From Acidobacteria bacterium RIFCSPLOWO2_12_FULL_65_11 (GTDB taxonomy: Bacteria > Acidobacteriota > Vicinamibacteria > Vicinamibacterales > CAVVIG01): a stretch of DNA of 54,445 bases. The translations under genes and the position numbers were made by a program. The first letter of the stretch is position 1; each line of letters opens with the position of its first letter. Below the pieces are notes generated by a model that was not told where the DNA came from, made no database searches, and saw only the letters and a list, made by a program, of their open reading frames with translations. This document shows, piece by piece, positions 46,849 through 54,445 of this stretch. The DNA lies in contig MELA01000107.1 in assembly GCA_001767495.1 (NCBI GenBank), positions 18,971-73,415 on the forward strand, written 5' to 3'.

Positions 46849-47251
46849 CGTGGCTTTCATTGGCACGCAGCGTCCACTCCCCGGGGCAGCAGCCGCTGCC
46901 AGCCGGCACGGCCGCTGCGTGCCCGTGGAAGGGTACGCGCCCCGGGACCATCGAGGGGAATCGCGGCCACGGGCCGTTGGACCTCGCGTGCGCGCGCGTC
47001 AGACGGGAAACGCCGCCGCAGGCCCTCGCTCGCGCGCCGCCGCGGATTCGCCGAAGGCGAGGGACCTGGGCCCGATGCCGAACCGATTGGGGCTGTCGTG
47101 CAGATTACCCCAGGCGGCGTGCGCGTCGTGAGCGCACCGGCCGAAGGCGGCGTTTCCCACGCGAGCCGTCCCCGGCCCGTGGCTGCGATCCCCTCGATGG
47201 CCAGGAGGCCGCAGCCGTCGGCGCGCGTCACTCAAGTGAAAAATGCTGTAG
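46849..47251. other. Intergenic region with long imperfect inverted repeat
   Basis: About 400 nt between convergent genes, with no recognisable ORF. The arms at 46945-46975 and 47174-47202 are inverse copies (one mismatch, two single-base gaps), and an inner pair at 47005-47017 (GGGAAACGCCGCC) and 47146-47158 matches exactly. The pairing suggests either a large terminator-like fold or a degenerate mobile element. It marks the boundary between the forward and inverted module halves. Confidence 0.6.
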
Positions 47252-48031
47252 CTAGCGAGCGTAGCAGGGCGTCGGATCCCAGCCCGAGGCGTCGGTCTGT
47301 TTCTTGAAGGTGTAGGTTCGCACGAACGGCTGCGCGAGGTACTCCGAGTCGTCGACCATGGCCGTCAGCGACAGGTACGGCTCGCCCTCGCCGCCGACGA
47401 GCACGTTGAAGTACTCCGTCAGCACCGCGTTTGCGCCGTAGGGCACGCCGTTCTTCCTGAGGTATCCCGGCAGCATGTTCGTGGTGACGGCGCGCAGCGT
47501 TCCGGCGCCGGCTCGAGCCGGTGCGGGCGCACCGCGGCGGCCTGCGCCGAGCACCTGCCAGTCGGCCGTCGCATAGCCCTGCCATGACGCTTCGCCGCGC
47601 GCGGCGGGCGTTGGCGGCGGGCCAAAGTGCAGCACGCGTGTTTGAGTGCCCGCGTCGGCCTCAATCTTCAGCGTGTTGTCATCCTGCCACGTGACGTGCA
47701 GGCGTCCGGGGCGTTGCATCACGCCGATGGCCCCGTAGGCGCGGCACGCCTGGCCCTGGGCTTCGTCTCGTGCCGGGTCCCACTGGTTGGCGGCGTCGCG
47801 GGCGCGCTGGTTGATCGGCAGATACGCGATATCGCCTCTCTGGGGGCTGACGCGAAAGCGCCACTCGTCGACGATGAGCGAGACCCAGTAGCCGGTCATG
47901 TCGAACGGCGCGCGGGCGCGCGCGGTAGCCGGCGCCTGCGGGGCGCCGCGCTGTCCCTGCTGGGCCGAGGTCGGCGCCAGCAGTGTGACGAGGACGGCCG
48001 CCACGATCGTGAGGAATCGGACCATTCGCAC
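47252..48031 (-). CDS. Exported protein of unknown function, family C (copy 2)
   Basis: A 259-aa secreted protein, paralogous to 41027-41890. The signal peptide (MVRFLTIVAAVLVTLLAPTS) is followed by DMTGYWVSLIVDEWRFRV, NQWDPARDEA, CRAYGAIGVMQRPGRLHVTW, TLKIEADAGTQTR, MLPGYLRKNGVPYGANAVLT and a terminal WDPTPCYAR. GTG 48031 overlaps the upstream B stop by one base; ATG 48025 is the alternative. Unknown function. Last gene of the inverted A-B-C module. Confidence 0.88.
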   Translation of the reverse strand: MRMVRFLTIVAAVLVTLLAPTSAQQGQRGAPQAPATARARAPFDMTGYWVSLIVDEWRFRVSPQRGDIAYLPINQRARDAANQWDPARDEAQGQACRAYGAIGVMQRPGRLHVTWQDDNTLKIEADAGTQTRVLHFGPPPTPAARGEASWQGYATADWQVLGAGRRGAPAPARAGAGTLRAVTTNMLPGYLRKNGVPYGANAVLTEYFNVLVGGEGEPYLSLTAMVDDSEYLAQPFVRTYTFKKQTDASGWDPTPCYAR

Positions 48032-49107
48032 TACTCAACCTTCGAGGAGGCGATCTTCGGGTTCGTGAGGCCCTTGTAGATCGCCTCCACGAACATATCC
48101 GGCGTCCACGACGCGTCGGTGCCGAAGCGCGGATCCCAATCCTCGCTGGGTCTCGACGCCTTGATCTCGCCAATCGTCTTGCCTTTCTTGATCGACGCGT
48201 CGATTCGGTCGCGGACGATCGTCGTCATGTCGCGATAGTAGGTGAGATCGGCGACGTCGGCGAGGCGGCCGTGGCCCGGAATGATGAGGGTGCCGCCTTC
48301 GGAACGAAACTCCGCGACGGCCATGTCGAGCATGCGATTGAGCGCGGCCAGCACGCCGTTGATGCTGCCGCCTCGCGCGAGATCCATCGCCGGATAGCGC
48401 GTCATGTCGAAGATGTCGCCGGTGGCGATGACGTCGGCGCCGCGGAAATGCACCAGACTATCGCCGTCGGTGACCGCCGAGGGCACGTGAATGAGCTCGA
48501 CGCCCTCGCCGTTGAAAAACGCGCTGAGCTTCATGAGCCTGCCGAAGTAGGTGTCGGTCGGGAGCGCCCGGACCGGCGCGCCGGCCCGCCCCATGCGGCT
48601 GAGGACGTTCTCGTGCGCGAGCACGGCGGCACCCTGAGCGACGTCGCCGAGCTGGCCGGTGACGTTGCCACCGGTGAACGTCCGGCCCGCCTCGGCCAGT
48701 CGAACGTTGCCGCCGACGTGATCCGGGAGCGCGCTGGTGTTCGCGATGTAGCGGATCGGCTTGGGAGGCGCGAACCGGTTGTACGGCTCGAGGTTGGTCG
48801 GCAGTCGCGTTTCGGCGCCCGATCGCGGCGGGGAAGGCGAGGCGATCTGCAGTTGTCTCTGCAGTTGCTGGATCGCCGCGACCACGCGATCGGCATGCTC
48901 GGCGAGGCCCGTGTCGACCAGAAACACGCCGTCCGGTCCGGCCGACACGGTGATGTTGCTGCCGGCGCCCGCGACGAGATAAATGTGGCCGCGGACCGGA
49001 ATCACCTCCAGGCTTTCGGCACGATCCTGCTGCGCCACGAGCGTCGCGCGCACCGAGCCGGCCACCACCAGCAGAGCCGCACCAAGCACCAGCGTCCACG
49101 TTCGCAT
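48031..49107 (-). CDS. Exported MBL-fold protein, family B (copy 2)
   Basis: A 358-aa secreted paralogue of 39967-41019. After the signal peptide comes GHIYLVAGAGSNITVSAGPD, then GVFLVDTGLAEH, IRYIANTSALPDHVGGNVRL, PSAVTDGDSLVHF, ATGDIFDMTRYPAMDL and IIPGHGRLADVADL. As in copy 1, T-H-x-H-x-D-H is reduced to x-x-x-P-D-H. Copy 2 also lacks the His of the AHTDGD motif (SAVTDGD), so metal binding is more doubtful. ATG 49107 follows AGGGAGAAC and is 10 nt after gene A. Confidence 0.9.
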   Translation of the reverse strand: MRTWTLVLGAALLVVAGSVRATLVAQQDRAESLEVIPVRGHIYLVAGAGSNITVSAGPDGVFLVDTGLAEHADRVVAAIQQLQRQLQIASPSPPRSGAETRLPTNLEPYNRFAPPKPIRYIANTSALPDHVGGNVRLAEAGRTFTGGNVTGQLGDVAQGAAVLAHENVLSRMGRAGAPVRALPTDTYFGRLMKLSAFFNGEGVELIHVPSAVTDGDSLVHFRGADVIATGDIFDMTRYPAMDLARGGSINGVLAALNRMLDMAVAEFRSEGGTLIIPGHGRLADVADLTYYRDMTTIVRDRIDASIKKGKTIGEIKASRPSEDWDPRFGTDASWTPDMFVEAIYKGLTNPKIASSKVE

Positions 49108-49117
49108 CGCGTTCTCC

Positions 49118-49975
49118 CTATCTTGTCGCGGAGGCATTCTTCTCTCTGATGATCTTTCTCGCCAGCTCCGGATACATCGTCGCCGCGCCGCCCTGGACCG
49201 CCTCCAACGGCAACTCGAAGCGCTTCGCGAAGTCTTCGAGGAACGGGTTCGCTCCGGGCAGATAGTGCGGCACGACACCGGAGGGCCGGTCCACTTCCTC
49301 GACGACGGTGCACGGATAGGCCGGGATCTGTTGATTGAGCGCGAGGCGGTACTCGGAGCTCCGGATCATCGGCTCGCTGAGATACACCGGATCGTAGGCG
49401 ATGGTGACCCAGGTGAGATAGTCGCCGCGCCGGATCCAGTACTGCGTCAGCGTCGCACGGTCGCTCGACGGGACGCCGTTGCGCCGATAGTAGTCCTCTT
49501 TGAGGTGCGTGGTCGTGATCTTCAGGATGTCGCCGATGTACTCGGCGGTCGAAAAGCCGCCCCACGTGCGGGGCGCGAGGGCCGGCGGCCGCGGGCGGCC
49601 GTCCATGTAGTAAGGATTGTCGACGGAGCGCAGCCACTCGGCGTGCCACGCGACGATCTGGCGCGAGCTCGGATCGACCTCCTTCGAGATGCGCACCTGC
49701 GAGGGGCCGCGCGAGATGTACATCGCCCCGTGCGGCCGGCACTGCCACTGCGGCAGCGTGTACAACGAGGCGTTCCAGCTCTGCGCCCGCAGCGCGCCCG
49801 CGCGGCTCACCGGAATGCCGATGAACTCGCCGGTCAGCGGGTTGCCGGTGTTGTCTTCGTCCTGGACGGGCGTCCATTCGCCCGAGAAGTCCATCTGGGC
49901 CAGCGCCGGGGTGGCGGCGAGCACCGCGCCCAGCACCAGCACGGCAACGACACGTGGTCGCTTTGGGACCGACAT
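49118..49975 (-). CDS. Exported protein of unknown function, family A (copy 2)
   Basis: A 285-aa secreted paralogue of 39068-39970. The signal peptide (VVAVLVLGAVLAATPALAQ) is followed by MDFSGEWTPV, QWQCRPHGAMY, HAEWLRSVDNPYYMDGRPRP, TWGGFSTAEYIGD, THLKEDYYRRNGVPSS, YDPVYLSEPMIRSSEY and VVPHYLPGANP. GAGAGGAAAA precedes the ATG by 4 nt. First gene of the inverted module, divergent from the PQQ dehydrogenase, with a spacer of 196 nt. Confidence 0.9.
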   Translation of the reverse strand: MSVPKRPRVVAVLVLGAVLAATPALAQMDFSGEWTPVQDEDNTGNPLTGEFIGIPVSRAGALRAQSWNASLYTLPQWQCRPHGAMYISRGPSQVRISKEVDPSSRQIVAWHAEWLRSVDNPYYMDGRPRPPALAPRTWGGFSTAEYIGDILKITTTHLKEDYYRRNGVPSSDRATLTQYWIRRGDYLTWVTIAYDPVYLSEPMIRSSEYRLALNQQIPAYPCTVVEEVDRPSGVVPHYLPGANPFLEDFAKRFELPLEAVQGGAATMYPELARKIIREKNASATR

Positions 49976-50171
49976 CGCGTTTTCCTCTCTCCCCGGTGAA
50001 ATGGCCGCGAGAACGCCCTACAATAGCGCAAAACTCGGCTCGCGAAAAGGCCTGCGCGGGATTGCCGCGCCGGGTGATTTCAGGGGATTATGATGCGCGA
50101 GGGCGCCCCCTTCTGACCGAGGGGCGTCGCGCGGCTGCACGCCGGCTCGGAACGCTATAGAGGAGAAACCG

Positions 50172-52070
50172 ATGGGTACACGGGCGTTTGTGATCGTGGC
50201 AGCTGCACTGCTGGCGGTGCTACACGCGCAGGTGGGCGGGCCGGCAGGCGATGCCGGCAACTGGCCGACGTACAACAGCGATCTCGCCGGCACACGTTAC
50301 TCCCCTCTGACACAGATCAACACGGGCAACGTCGCAAGGCTGGCGCCCGCCTGGTCCTATCCGCTCGGCCGTACGGCGACGACGCTCAGCCTGACGGGTG
50401 GCTCGGAGTTTACGCCGCTCGTGCTCGACGGCGTCCTCTACCTCACTGCGACCGGCAAGGTCGTCGCGCTTGACGCCGACTCGGGTCGTGAGATGTGGAG
50501 CTATGCGACGGCGGAAGTCACCCCGTCGCGGCGCGGGCTGGCGTACTGGCCCGGCGACGGCGGGCGGCCGCCGCGGATCTTTCTGACTGCCGGCCGAATC
50601 CTGATCGGACTGACGGCTGCGACCGGCGAGCCGGTCGCCGAGTTTGGCGCCGCCGGCCGCATCGACATGTCCGTTCCGTACGAGTCGGCGCCCACCGTCT
50701 ACAACGATCTGCTGATTGTCGGCACCAACGGCGCGCCGGGCGGCATTCGCGCGTTCGATGCGCGCACCGGCGCCCGCGTCTGGCAGTTCCAGTCCGTGCC
50801 CCAGCCCGGCCAGCCGGGCAGCGAGACCTGGGGCGGGGAGAGCTGGAGGAATCGCGGAGGCGTGTACAGTTGGGCGTTCTCGCAGACGATCGATCGCGCG
50901 CGCGGGATCCTCTACGTCGTGTTCGAGGCCCCGGGGCCGAGCGACTACTGGGGCGCCGATCGGCCCGGCGACAATCTGTTTGCCAGCTCGGTCGTGGCGC
51001 TCGACGCCGCCACGGGCACGCGCAAGTGGCACTTTCAGGCCGTGCACCACGACCTGTGGGACTACGATCTGCCCTCGCCGCCGACGCTCGTTGACGTGAC
51101 GATCGACGGGGCCACGGTGCCGATCCTCGCCTTTGCGGCCAAGACCGGCTACATGTACATCCTCAATCGCGTCACCGGAAGACCGGTGTTCGGGATCGAC
51201 GAACGGCCCGTGCCCACAAGCAACGTGCCGGGCGAGCAGAGCGCCCCGACGCAGCCAATCCCGGTGAAGCCGCCGCCGATCGCGCGCGTGTCCTTCAAGC
51301 CCGAAGATATCGTGACGGCCGCCGACACGACCGAAGAGCACGCGAGGTTCTGCCGCGCTCTGTACGACCGGAGCGGAGGCCTCGCCAACGAGGGACCGTT
51401 CACGCCCTATCCGTATCGGGAGGCCAGCGGCCCGCCGCGCTCGATTGTCCTCTTCCCAGGCTCGATCGGCGGCGCCAACTGGGGCGGCGTCGCCGCCGAC
51501 CCGACCCTGGGCTATGTGTTCGTCAACACGAACGACGAGGGCAGCATCGGGTGGGTCGAACGGAGTCCGGAAGGCAGCCGTGTGCCGTACCGGCGCAACA
51601 GTGTTGTCGGCCCGACGTCGCGTTTTCAGTGGGCGGAGGGCGATCTGCGCACGGGCAACATCATGGGAGGCGAGCGCGGCTGGCCGTGCCAGCGACCGCC
51701 GTGGGGCAATCTTGTGGCCGTCGACGCGCGGACCGGTGACGTTGCCTGGAAGGTCCCGCTCGGCGTGACCGACGAGCTCGCGGACGGCAAGAAGAACACC
51801 GGCCGCCTGAACATGGGCGGTCCCATCGTGACGGCTGGGGGACTGGTGTTCATCGGCGCCGCGAACGATCGGCGATTCCGCGCGTTCGATTCGAGGACCG
51901 GCCGGGAGCTGTGGGCGGCGCGGCTGGCGATGAGCGCGCACGCGGTGCCGATTGCGTATCAGGGCAGAAGCGGCCGGCAGTACGTCGCGATTGTCGCCGC
52001 GGGCGCCAGCGCGCTCGACGAGCCGGCACCGCTCGGCGCCGACGCGCTTGTCGTCTTCGCACTGCCCTGA
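50172..52070 (+). CDS. PQQ-dependent dehydrogenase (quinoprotein)
   Basis: A 632-aa periplasmic quinoprotein of the glucose/alcohol dehydrogenase propeller family. A short signal peptide (FVIVAAALLAVLHAQ) is followed by NWPTYNSDLAGTRYSPLTQI, repeated beta-propeller W-motifs (ALDADSGREMWSYATAEV, AFDARTGARVWQFQSV, DARTGDVAWKVPLG), the HHDLWDYDLPSPPTL region characteristic of PQQ enzymes, and GGVAADPTLGYVFVNTND. No cytochrome c domain is present. Ribosome binding site GAGGAGA. It probably oxidises an alcohol or aldehyde entering the periplasm. No PQQ synthesis genes are in the window. Confidence 0.94.
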   Translation: MGTRAFVIVAAALLAVLHAQVGGPAGDAGNWPTYNSDLAGTRYSPLTQINTGNVARLAPAWSYPLGRTATTLSLTGGSEFTPLVLDGVLYLTATGKVVALDADSGREMWSYATAEVTPSRRGLAYWPGDGGRPPRIFLTAGRILIGLTAATGEPVAEFGAAGRIDMSVPYESAPTVYNDLLIVGTNGAPGGIRAFDARTGARVWQFQSVPQPGQPGSETWGGESWRNRGGVYSWAFSQTIDRARGILYVVFEAPGPSDYWGADRPGDNLFASSVVALDAATGTRKWHFQAVHHDLWDYDLPSPPTLVDVTIDGATVPILAFAAKTGYMYILNRVTGRPVFGIDERPVPTSNVPGEQSAPTQPIPVKPPPIARVSFKPEDIVTAADTTEEHARFCRALYDRSGGLANEGPFTPYPYREASGPPRSIVLFPGSIGGANWGGVAADPTLGYVFVNTNDEGSIGWVERSPEGSRVPYRRNSVVGPTSRFQWAEGDLRTGNIMGGERGWPCQRPPWGNLVAVDARTGDVAWKVPLGVTDELADGKKNTGRLNMGGPIVTAGGLVFIGAANDRRFRAFDSRTGRELWAARLAMSAHAVPIAYQGRSGRQYVAIVAAGASALDEPAPLGADALVVFALP

Positions 52071-52090
52071 GCGGGCCCGCGAGCCCGTCA

Positions 52091-52200
52091 GAATATGTGG
52101 CCAAAGTCCAGCGGCGACTCGACGAGTTGACGAGGCAGGGTAGTCGCTACGGGTCTACAATGATCAATCGTCGCCGATGCAGCGAAGGTCAGATTCTGAG
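52091..52200 (+). pseudogene. Fragment of an Abhydrolase_10-type gene (3' end)
   Basis: EYVAKVQRRLDELTRQG is nearly identical to the C-terminal block of the hydrolase at 41968-43401 (DYVAKVRQRLDELTRQG). After a one-base loss the homology continues in the next frame with SLRVYND, matching SLPVYKD. No upstream part of the hydrolase remains; the fragment follows the PQQ dehydrogenase stop by 20 nt. It is the relic of a second hydrolase copy. Confidence 0.85.
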
Positions 52201-52235
52201 CGCTGAGCGCGTCTTCTGAGGACTGGAGGAATCAT

Positions 52236-53636
52236 ATGGTGTCCGACCACTATCCCTACGATTCGGATCACGAACAGGCCGACGCCGGCAACACGTCGTT
52301 TTCGCGCCGCGATCTGCTGAGGCACGGCACCGCGGCCCTCATAGGCGGCGGCGCGGCCGTGCTCGGCGGCGCTCCCGCGTTCGCTCAGGCGGGCGCCCAG
52401 GCCGCCGCCCCGGCGAAGGGCGTCTTCGCCGACTGGCGTCCGGAAACGGCGGGCAGGAAGTTCCGCGCGCTCGTGCGCTATCGCACCAGCCTCGACGTGC
52501 AGACGCTGACGCTCAACGCGATCCACCCGCGACAGGTGGTGACCCGCGTGGAAGCGGCGCAGGCCTGCTACACGATGCTCAACGCCCTCAACCCCTCGAT
52601 ACCCGTGATGAACGCCGCCATCTTCGGGCATGGCGCGATCGGGATCGTCGAAGAGGTGGGCCCGCTCGTGAAGCGCGTCCAGAAGGGCGACCGCGTGCTC
52701 ATCGTCGTCACCGGACAGTGCGGCGAGTGCTTCCAGTGCCTGCGCGGCAAGGCCGCGAACTGCCAGGCGGGCTTCAACCGGCCGGCCCTGCCCGCTGCGA
52801 CGATGGCCGACGGCACGCCCGTGATCGGGAACCTCGGCGGATTCGCAGAACTGATCGTCTCCTGGGAAGAGATGACCATCCCGATCTTCTCGAAGCATCC
52901 GGCCGTGGAGCTGGCGAATCTGAGCTGCGTCTCCATGACCGGCCTCGGGATGACGATGGTGCGCGCGCCTATCGACGCTGGATCGAACGTCGTCATCTTC
53001 GGCGCGGGGCCGATTGGATTGTCTGCCGTTCAGGGTGCGCGCATCCAGGGCGCGTCGCAGATCATCGCGGTCGAGCCGATCAGGTATCGCCGCGATCTGG
53101 CGTTGAAGGTTGGTGCCCACGCCGCGCTGGATCCGAACGCGTTCCCCGACAGCGCGGCGCTCATCACCAGGCTGAGGGAGATGACGGCACCGCAGACCGA
53201 TCGACCGTTTGCCGGCGGCAGGAACCCTGCCGCAGGGGGCCCCGATTTCGTCATCGAGGCGGTCGGAGGCGAGCGTTTTGTGCCGAGAGCCGAGCGCTAC
53301 GCGCGCGAGCCGAACGGCATCGAGGTGCTGCAGTCGGTGTACACCTTGTGTCCGGGTGGCGGAACGATGAGAACGTGCGGCGTGGGGCACCCGATGGGTA
53401 CGACGGTGACCTTCGGAGCGGGCGGCTGGTCCAACAGCAGCAAGAACCACGTGCCGGGGAATCTGGCGGGCGTCCAGATGAAGCGCGACCTCCCGCGGTG
53501 GACCCGCTTCTTCGAGACCGGGCAGTTCGACGGCAAATCGCTCGTCGGCGTGGCCGTGCCGCTCGACCGGTGGCGCGAGGCGCTCGAAGCTTCGGCCTAC
53601 CGCTCGGCAATTACCGGCATCGTCACGTTCTCGTAA
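52236..53636 (+). CDS. Tat-exported zinc-type alcohol dehydrogenase (MDR superfamily)
   Basis: A 466-aa protein. A Tat signal (FSRRDLLRHGTAALIGGGAA) precedes a medium-chain dehydrogenase. Structural zinc Cys are in GQCGECFQCLRGKAANC, and a catalytic-zinc-like Cys is in AQACYTML. The His of GHE is kept but Glu is Gly (GHGAIGIVEEVG). The Rossmann motif is VVIFGAGPIGLSAVQGARIQ. Export by Tat is consistent with folding around NAD(P) in the cytoplasm first, an unusual place for an MDR enzyme. GGAGGAATCAT precedes the ATG. Substrate unknown; context suggests an alcohol processed with the PQQ enzyme. Confidence 0.9.
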   Translation: MVSDHYPYDSDHEQADAGNTSFSRRDLLRHGTAALIGGGAAVLGGAPAFAQAGAQAAAPAKGVFADWRPETAGRKFRALVRYRTSLDVQTLTLNAIHPRQVVTRVEAAQACYTMLNALNPSIPVMNAAIFGHGAIGIVEEVGPLVKRVQKGDRVLIVVTGQCGECFQCLRGKAANCQAGFNRPALPAATMADGTPVIGNLGGFAELIVSWEEMTIPIFSKHPAVELANLSCVSMTGLGMTMVRAPIDAGSNVVIFGAGPIGLSAVQGARIQGASQIIAVEPIRYRRDLALKVGAHAALDPNAFPDSAALITRLREMTAPQTDRPFAGGRNPAAGGPDFVIEAVGGERFVPRAERYAREPNGIEVLQSVYTLCPGGGTMRTCGVGHPMGTTVTFGAGGWSNSSKNHVPGNLAGVQMKRDLPRWTRFFETGQFDGKSLVGVAVPLDRWREALEASAYRSAITGIVTFS

Positions 53637-53977
53637 GGCACCAGACCGGCAGGGGCGACGCGTCGGTCGCCCCTGTTCCAGTCAACCAGCTTCCTCCAGC
53701 AATCAACGCGGAAGATGGCGTCTACAGCGTTTTTCACAACGTCGTAGTACGTAGTGTCCGGCTTTAGCCGGACCGGCGCGCGGTCCGCCTGAAGGTGGAC
53801 ACTACAGCGTTGTGAGAAGCGCATTAGATCCTCTTCCGGAAGTCAGGCGCAAGCATTGAGCTGTTTGCGGCCATCGCCCAGCTCGCGGAGGGAACGCGTC
53901 AGTACAGGCCGCGATAGCTTTTTGGCATGATGCTGCGATGTCACGGCGTATGATGCAGCTTCTAAGGGAGGGTTCGA
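53637..53977. other. Intergenic region with nested palindromes
   Basis: A 340-nt spacer. A pair of oppositely oriented palindromes (GTCCGGCTTTAGCCGGAC and GGTCCGCCTGAAGGTGGAC, 53750-53806) is flanked by outer arms TTTTCACAACGTCGTAGT and ACTACAGCGTTGTGAGAA (about 53731-53818), so the whole can fold as one long hairpin. Likely a terminator for the dehydrogenase. The rest holds no ORF I recognise. Confidence 0.7.
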
Positions 53978-54442
53978 ATGCGCCGATCATTGACGATGAT
54001 TGCTGTGCTGGTACTGTGCGCGCCGGCGATCGTATCGCTCCAGACCCAGCCCCCCGCAACGGGTCGGCCCAACGTCGTGCTGATCATGAGCGACGACATG
54101 GGCTACGGCGACCTGAGCAGCTTCGGGGCCACCGACATCAGGACGCCGAACATCGACAGCATCGGAAGAGACGGCATCAGGCTGACCGACTTTTACGCCA
54201 CCGGCGTGCTGTGCAGCCCGACGCGCGCGGCGCTCATCAGCGGCCGCTACCCGCACCGCTACGCGATCGAGAACGCGCTGGGCGCCGAGGGGACCTTCGG
54301 GCTGAAGGTGACGGGCGCCTCCATGCCGCAGATCCTGAAGAACAACGGCTACGCGACGGCCCTCGTCGGAAAGTGGCACCTGGGCGGAACCGTGAGCGGA
54401 GAGGCGCCGGTGGGCGGCCCGCGGCGGCGCTCTGCTCGATGA
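53978..54442 (+). CDS. Sulfatase (arylsulfatase family), partial
   Basis: N-terminal 154 codons of a secreted sulfatase. The signal peptide (MRRSLTMIAVLVLCAPAIVS) is followed by PNVVLIMSDDMGYGDLSSFG (metal-binding Asp pair) and the formylglycine motif CSPTR in GVLCSPTRAALISGRYPHRY. The block ALVGKWHLG then follows as usual. After that, family members continue into the rest of the catalytic domain, but here the frame reads GTVSGEAPVGGPRRRSAR and stops 3 nt before the sequence end, probably a contig-end frameshift or a genuine truncation. GGGAGGG precedes the ATG. Likely the next member of the exported catabolic cluster. Confidence 0.85.
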   Translation: MRRSLTMIAVLVLCAPAIVSLQTQPPATGRPNVVLIMSDDMGYGDLSSFGATDIRTPNIDSIGRDGIRLTDFYATGVLCSPTRAALISGRYPHRYAIENALGAEGTFGLKVTGASMPQILKNNGYATALVGKWHLGGTVSGEAPVGGPRRRSAR

Positions 54443-54445
54443 ACT

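Noticed and set aside
46850-47251. ORFs of 93-131 codons in the spacer after the cupins
   Set aside because: They overlap one another on both strands, have no motif or ribosome binding site, and cover an inverted repeat.

Overview
The window is GC-rich chromosomal DNA, probably from an Acidobacteriota lineage resembling Vicinamibacteria. This is an inference from gene content. It rests on a carboxypeptidase-regulatory-like TonB receptor, secreted hypothetical proteins beside a PQQ dehydrogenase, DUF433/DUF5615 toxin-antitoxin pairs, an FHA protein, a kinase-like protein, and dozens of short palindromes built on GTCCGGCTTCAGCCGGAC. No rRNA, tRNA or CRISPR array was seen. The sequence stops inside a sulfatase gene, as a draft or metagenome contig would.

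Layout. 0-9.1 kb: a DinB protein, an aldehyde dehydrogenase, and a minus-strand SNF2-type helicase / Eco57I-like N6-adenine methylase pair, joined at its 3' end by a repeat-flanked GxxExxY nuclease cassette. 9.5-14 kb: a DUF433 antitoxin followed by a three-way chimera (PIN-like toxin + TonB receptor + histidine-kinase tail), a LytTR regulator, Smr and QueF, an HU-like protein, and an intact DUF433/DUF5615 pair. 14.5-21 kb: a minus-strand block with an NtrC-type regulator, a radical SAM/SPASM enzyme, a 31-residue putative peptide precursor, a family-5 peptide-binding protein of lower GC, and a sensor kinase. The last four are separated by only 9, 1 and 1 nt. This is the best candidate for an undescribed system: a modified peptide made and perhaps sensed by one gene cluster. 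21-35.4 kb: mostly housekeeping genes (2-oxoacid dehydrogenase E2, LipB, ECF sigma factor, SDR, YgfZ, MutT/MutY, PduO, a methyltransferase), mixed with broken defence genes (UvrD, DUF1016/HsdR) and several enzymes that appear to have lost catalytic residues. 35.7-54.4 kb: an accessory periplasmic/catabolic region with a TonB receptor, two inverted copies of a three-gene exported module (A: about 290 aa unknown; B: metallo-beta-lactamase fold; C: about 270 aa unknown), an alpha/beta hydrolase, an MFS carrier, a MetE-like protein, two cupins, a PQQ dehydrogenase, a Tat-exported alcohol dehydrogenase and a sulfatase.

The palindromes are not only intergenic. They are translated in frame in the helicase and methylase, end the lipB gene, and sit on the stop codons of several genes. 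A second, AT-richer repeat family forms the linker of the E2 protein. Deletion chimeras, frameshifted remnants and a duplicated operon point to strong repeat-driven remodelling. Part of this could be assembly error, and that is flagged where it matters. Functions are from sequence recognition only; no database search was run.
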